Shown here: positions 5,762 through 6,169 of the stretch, one piece after another | Position numbering within the stretch: position 1 is the stretch's first letter | Layout of the letters: every line of letters starts with the position of its first letter | The notes under the pieces: model-generated | The model's database searches: none | Told to the model about the DNA's origin: nothing | What the model saw: only the letters and a program-made list of their open reading frames with translations | NCBI GenBank assembly: GCA_934646845.1 | Contig: CAKUEV010000117.1 | Coordinates: 1 to 6,169 of the forward strand | Source of the DNA: an uncultured Slackia sp. | GTDB taxonomy: Bacteria; Actinomycetota; Coriobacteriia; Coriobacteriales; Eggerthellaceae | Length of the DNA: 6,169 nucleotides | Direction: 5' to 3' | Program-made: the position numbers and the translations under genes

Positions 5762-6169
5762 ATGTCTGACGAAATGAAACCCACTTCGGAAGACACGACA
5801 ATCACGGCGGGGGATGCTCCTCGCCGTGATTCGGCGGAAGCGGCGGCCCTTACTGTGGGGTCGCCGTCTTCGTCTTCCTTATCTCGAACGGCGCCTTCGG
5901 GTGCGGCATCGAAGCGCGCATCGCTCTCTTTGGCGACGCGCGTGGGCATCGCGGCTCTCGCGGTAGTGTCGGTGCTGTTCATCGGCGCTTCGGCATTCGC
6001 TTTGACGAACGGCTTTGGCCTTCCGACCGATTCGCCCGTCATGAAGGCCGCGGAAAGCGTCGGAATCGTGCGCTCTGTCGATGTCGAGGCTTCATCTGCC
6101 GACGGTGCCGACGAGGCGAAGGCTGGCAAGGGCGAAGATTCGAACGAAGCCGATGCGGCCAATAAAGAA
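5762..6169 (+). CDS. Single-pass membrane or exported protein, 3' end beyond window
   Basis: The first 136 codons are present and open to the window edge. The start is the only one possible upstream: ATG 5762 lies two codons after the previous stop (TAG 5753-5755) in the same frame. No strong ribosome site precedes it (GGGGA at 5744-5748 is 13 bases away), so translational coupling to the upstream gene is likely. Residues 1-59 are hydrophilic and Ser/Ala/Thr-rich, with a basic KRAS at 51-54 and R60. Residues 61-81 form one hydrophobic helix ending in SAFA, either a signal anchor or a signal peptide with a very long N-region like its neighbour's. After that come FGLPTDSPVMKAAESVG and an acidic Asp/Glu/Ala linker (107-136) typical of surface proteins. 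No domain is visible in what remains. A second DUF4430 protein or other envelope partner is a guess. Confidence 0.8.
   Translation, partial: MSDEMKPTSEDTTITAGDAPRRDSAEAAALTVGSPSSSSLSRTAPSGAASKRASLSLATRVGIAALAVVSVLFIGASAFALTNGFGLPTDSPVMKAAESVGIVRSVDVEASSADGADEAKAGKGEDSNEADAANKE

Overview
The window looks like an accessory surface-protein locus from a Coriobacteriia actinobacterium, most likely Eggerthellaceae. This is inferred from the architecture (very long secreted Ig-like/DUF4430/PQQ-propeller protein with an InlB-type repeat and a C-terminal membrane anchor) and from moderate-to-high GC. No species is claimed.

Layout. Positions 1-46 are probably the tail of an upstream unit, closed by a strong rho-independent terminator at 47-80. 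Positions 81-540 hold no convincing gene. They contain a degenerate tandem array with a period of about 42-44 bp (151-339) and a widely spaced inverted repeat (372-385 with 500-513). An extended -10 promoter (544-552) follows, and then a roughly 200-nt structured leader (about 571-765) that I read as a cobalamin (B12) riboswitch. A short expression platform leads to the start codon at 836.

The dominant gene (836-5755, 1639 aa) encodes a giant exported protein. In order it has a long signal peptide, an acidic Ser/Asp linker, six Ig-like repeats, a DUF4430 (transcobalamin C-terminal-like) domain, an eight-blade PQQ-like beta-propeller, one InlB/Listeria-Bacteroides repeat, a charged linker, a transmembrane helix and a short basic tail. 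Six bases after its stop a second gene begins (5762), with a cytoplasmic N-terminus and one transmembrane helix. It is cut off by the window edge.

The coherent story is a B12-repressed operon whose first product is a cell-envelope protein displaying a transcobalamin-like domain on a stalk. It may be a surface corrinoid-capture system for a Gram-positive gut or oral bacterium. The riboswitch and the domains are read from the sequence. The function as corrinoid receptor is inference.
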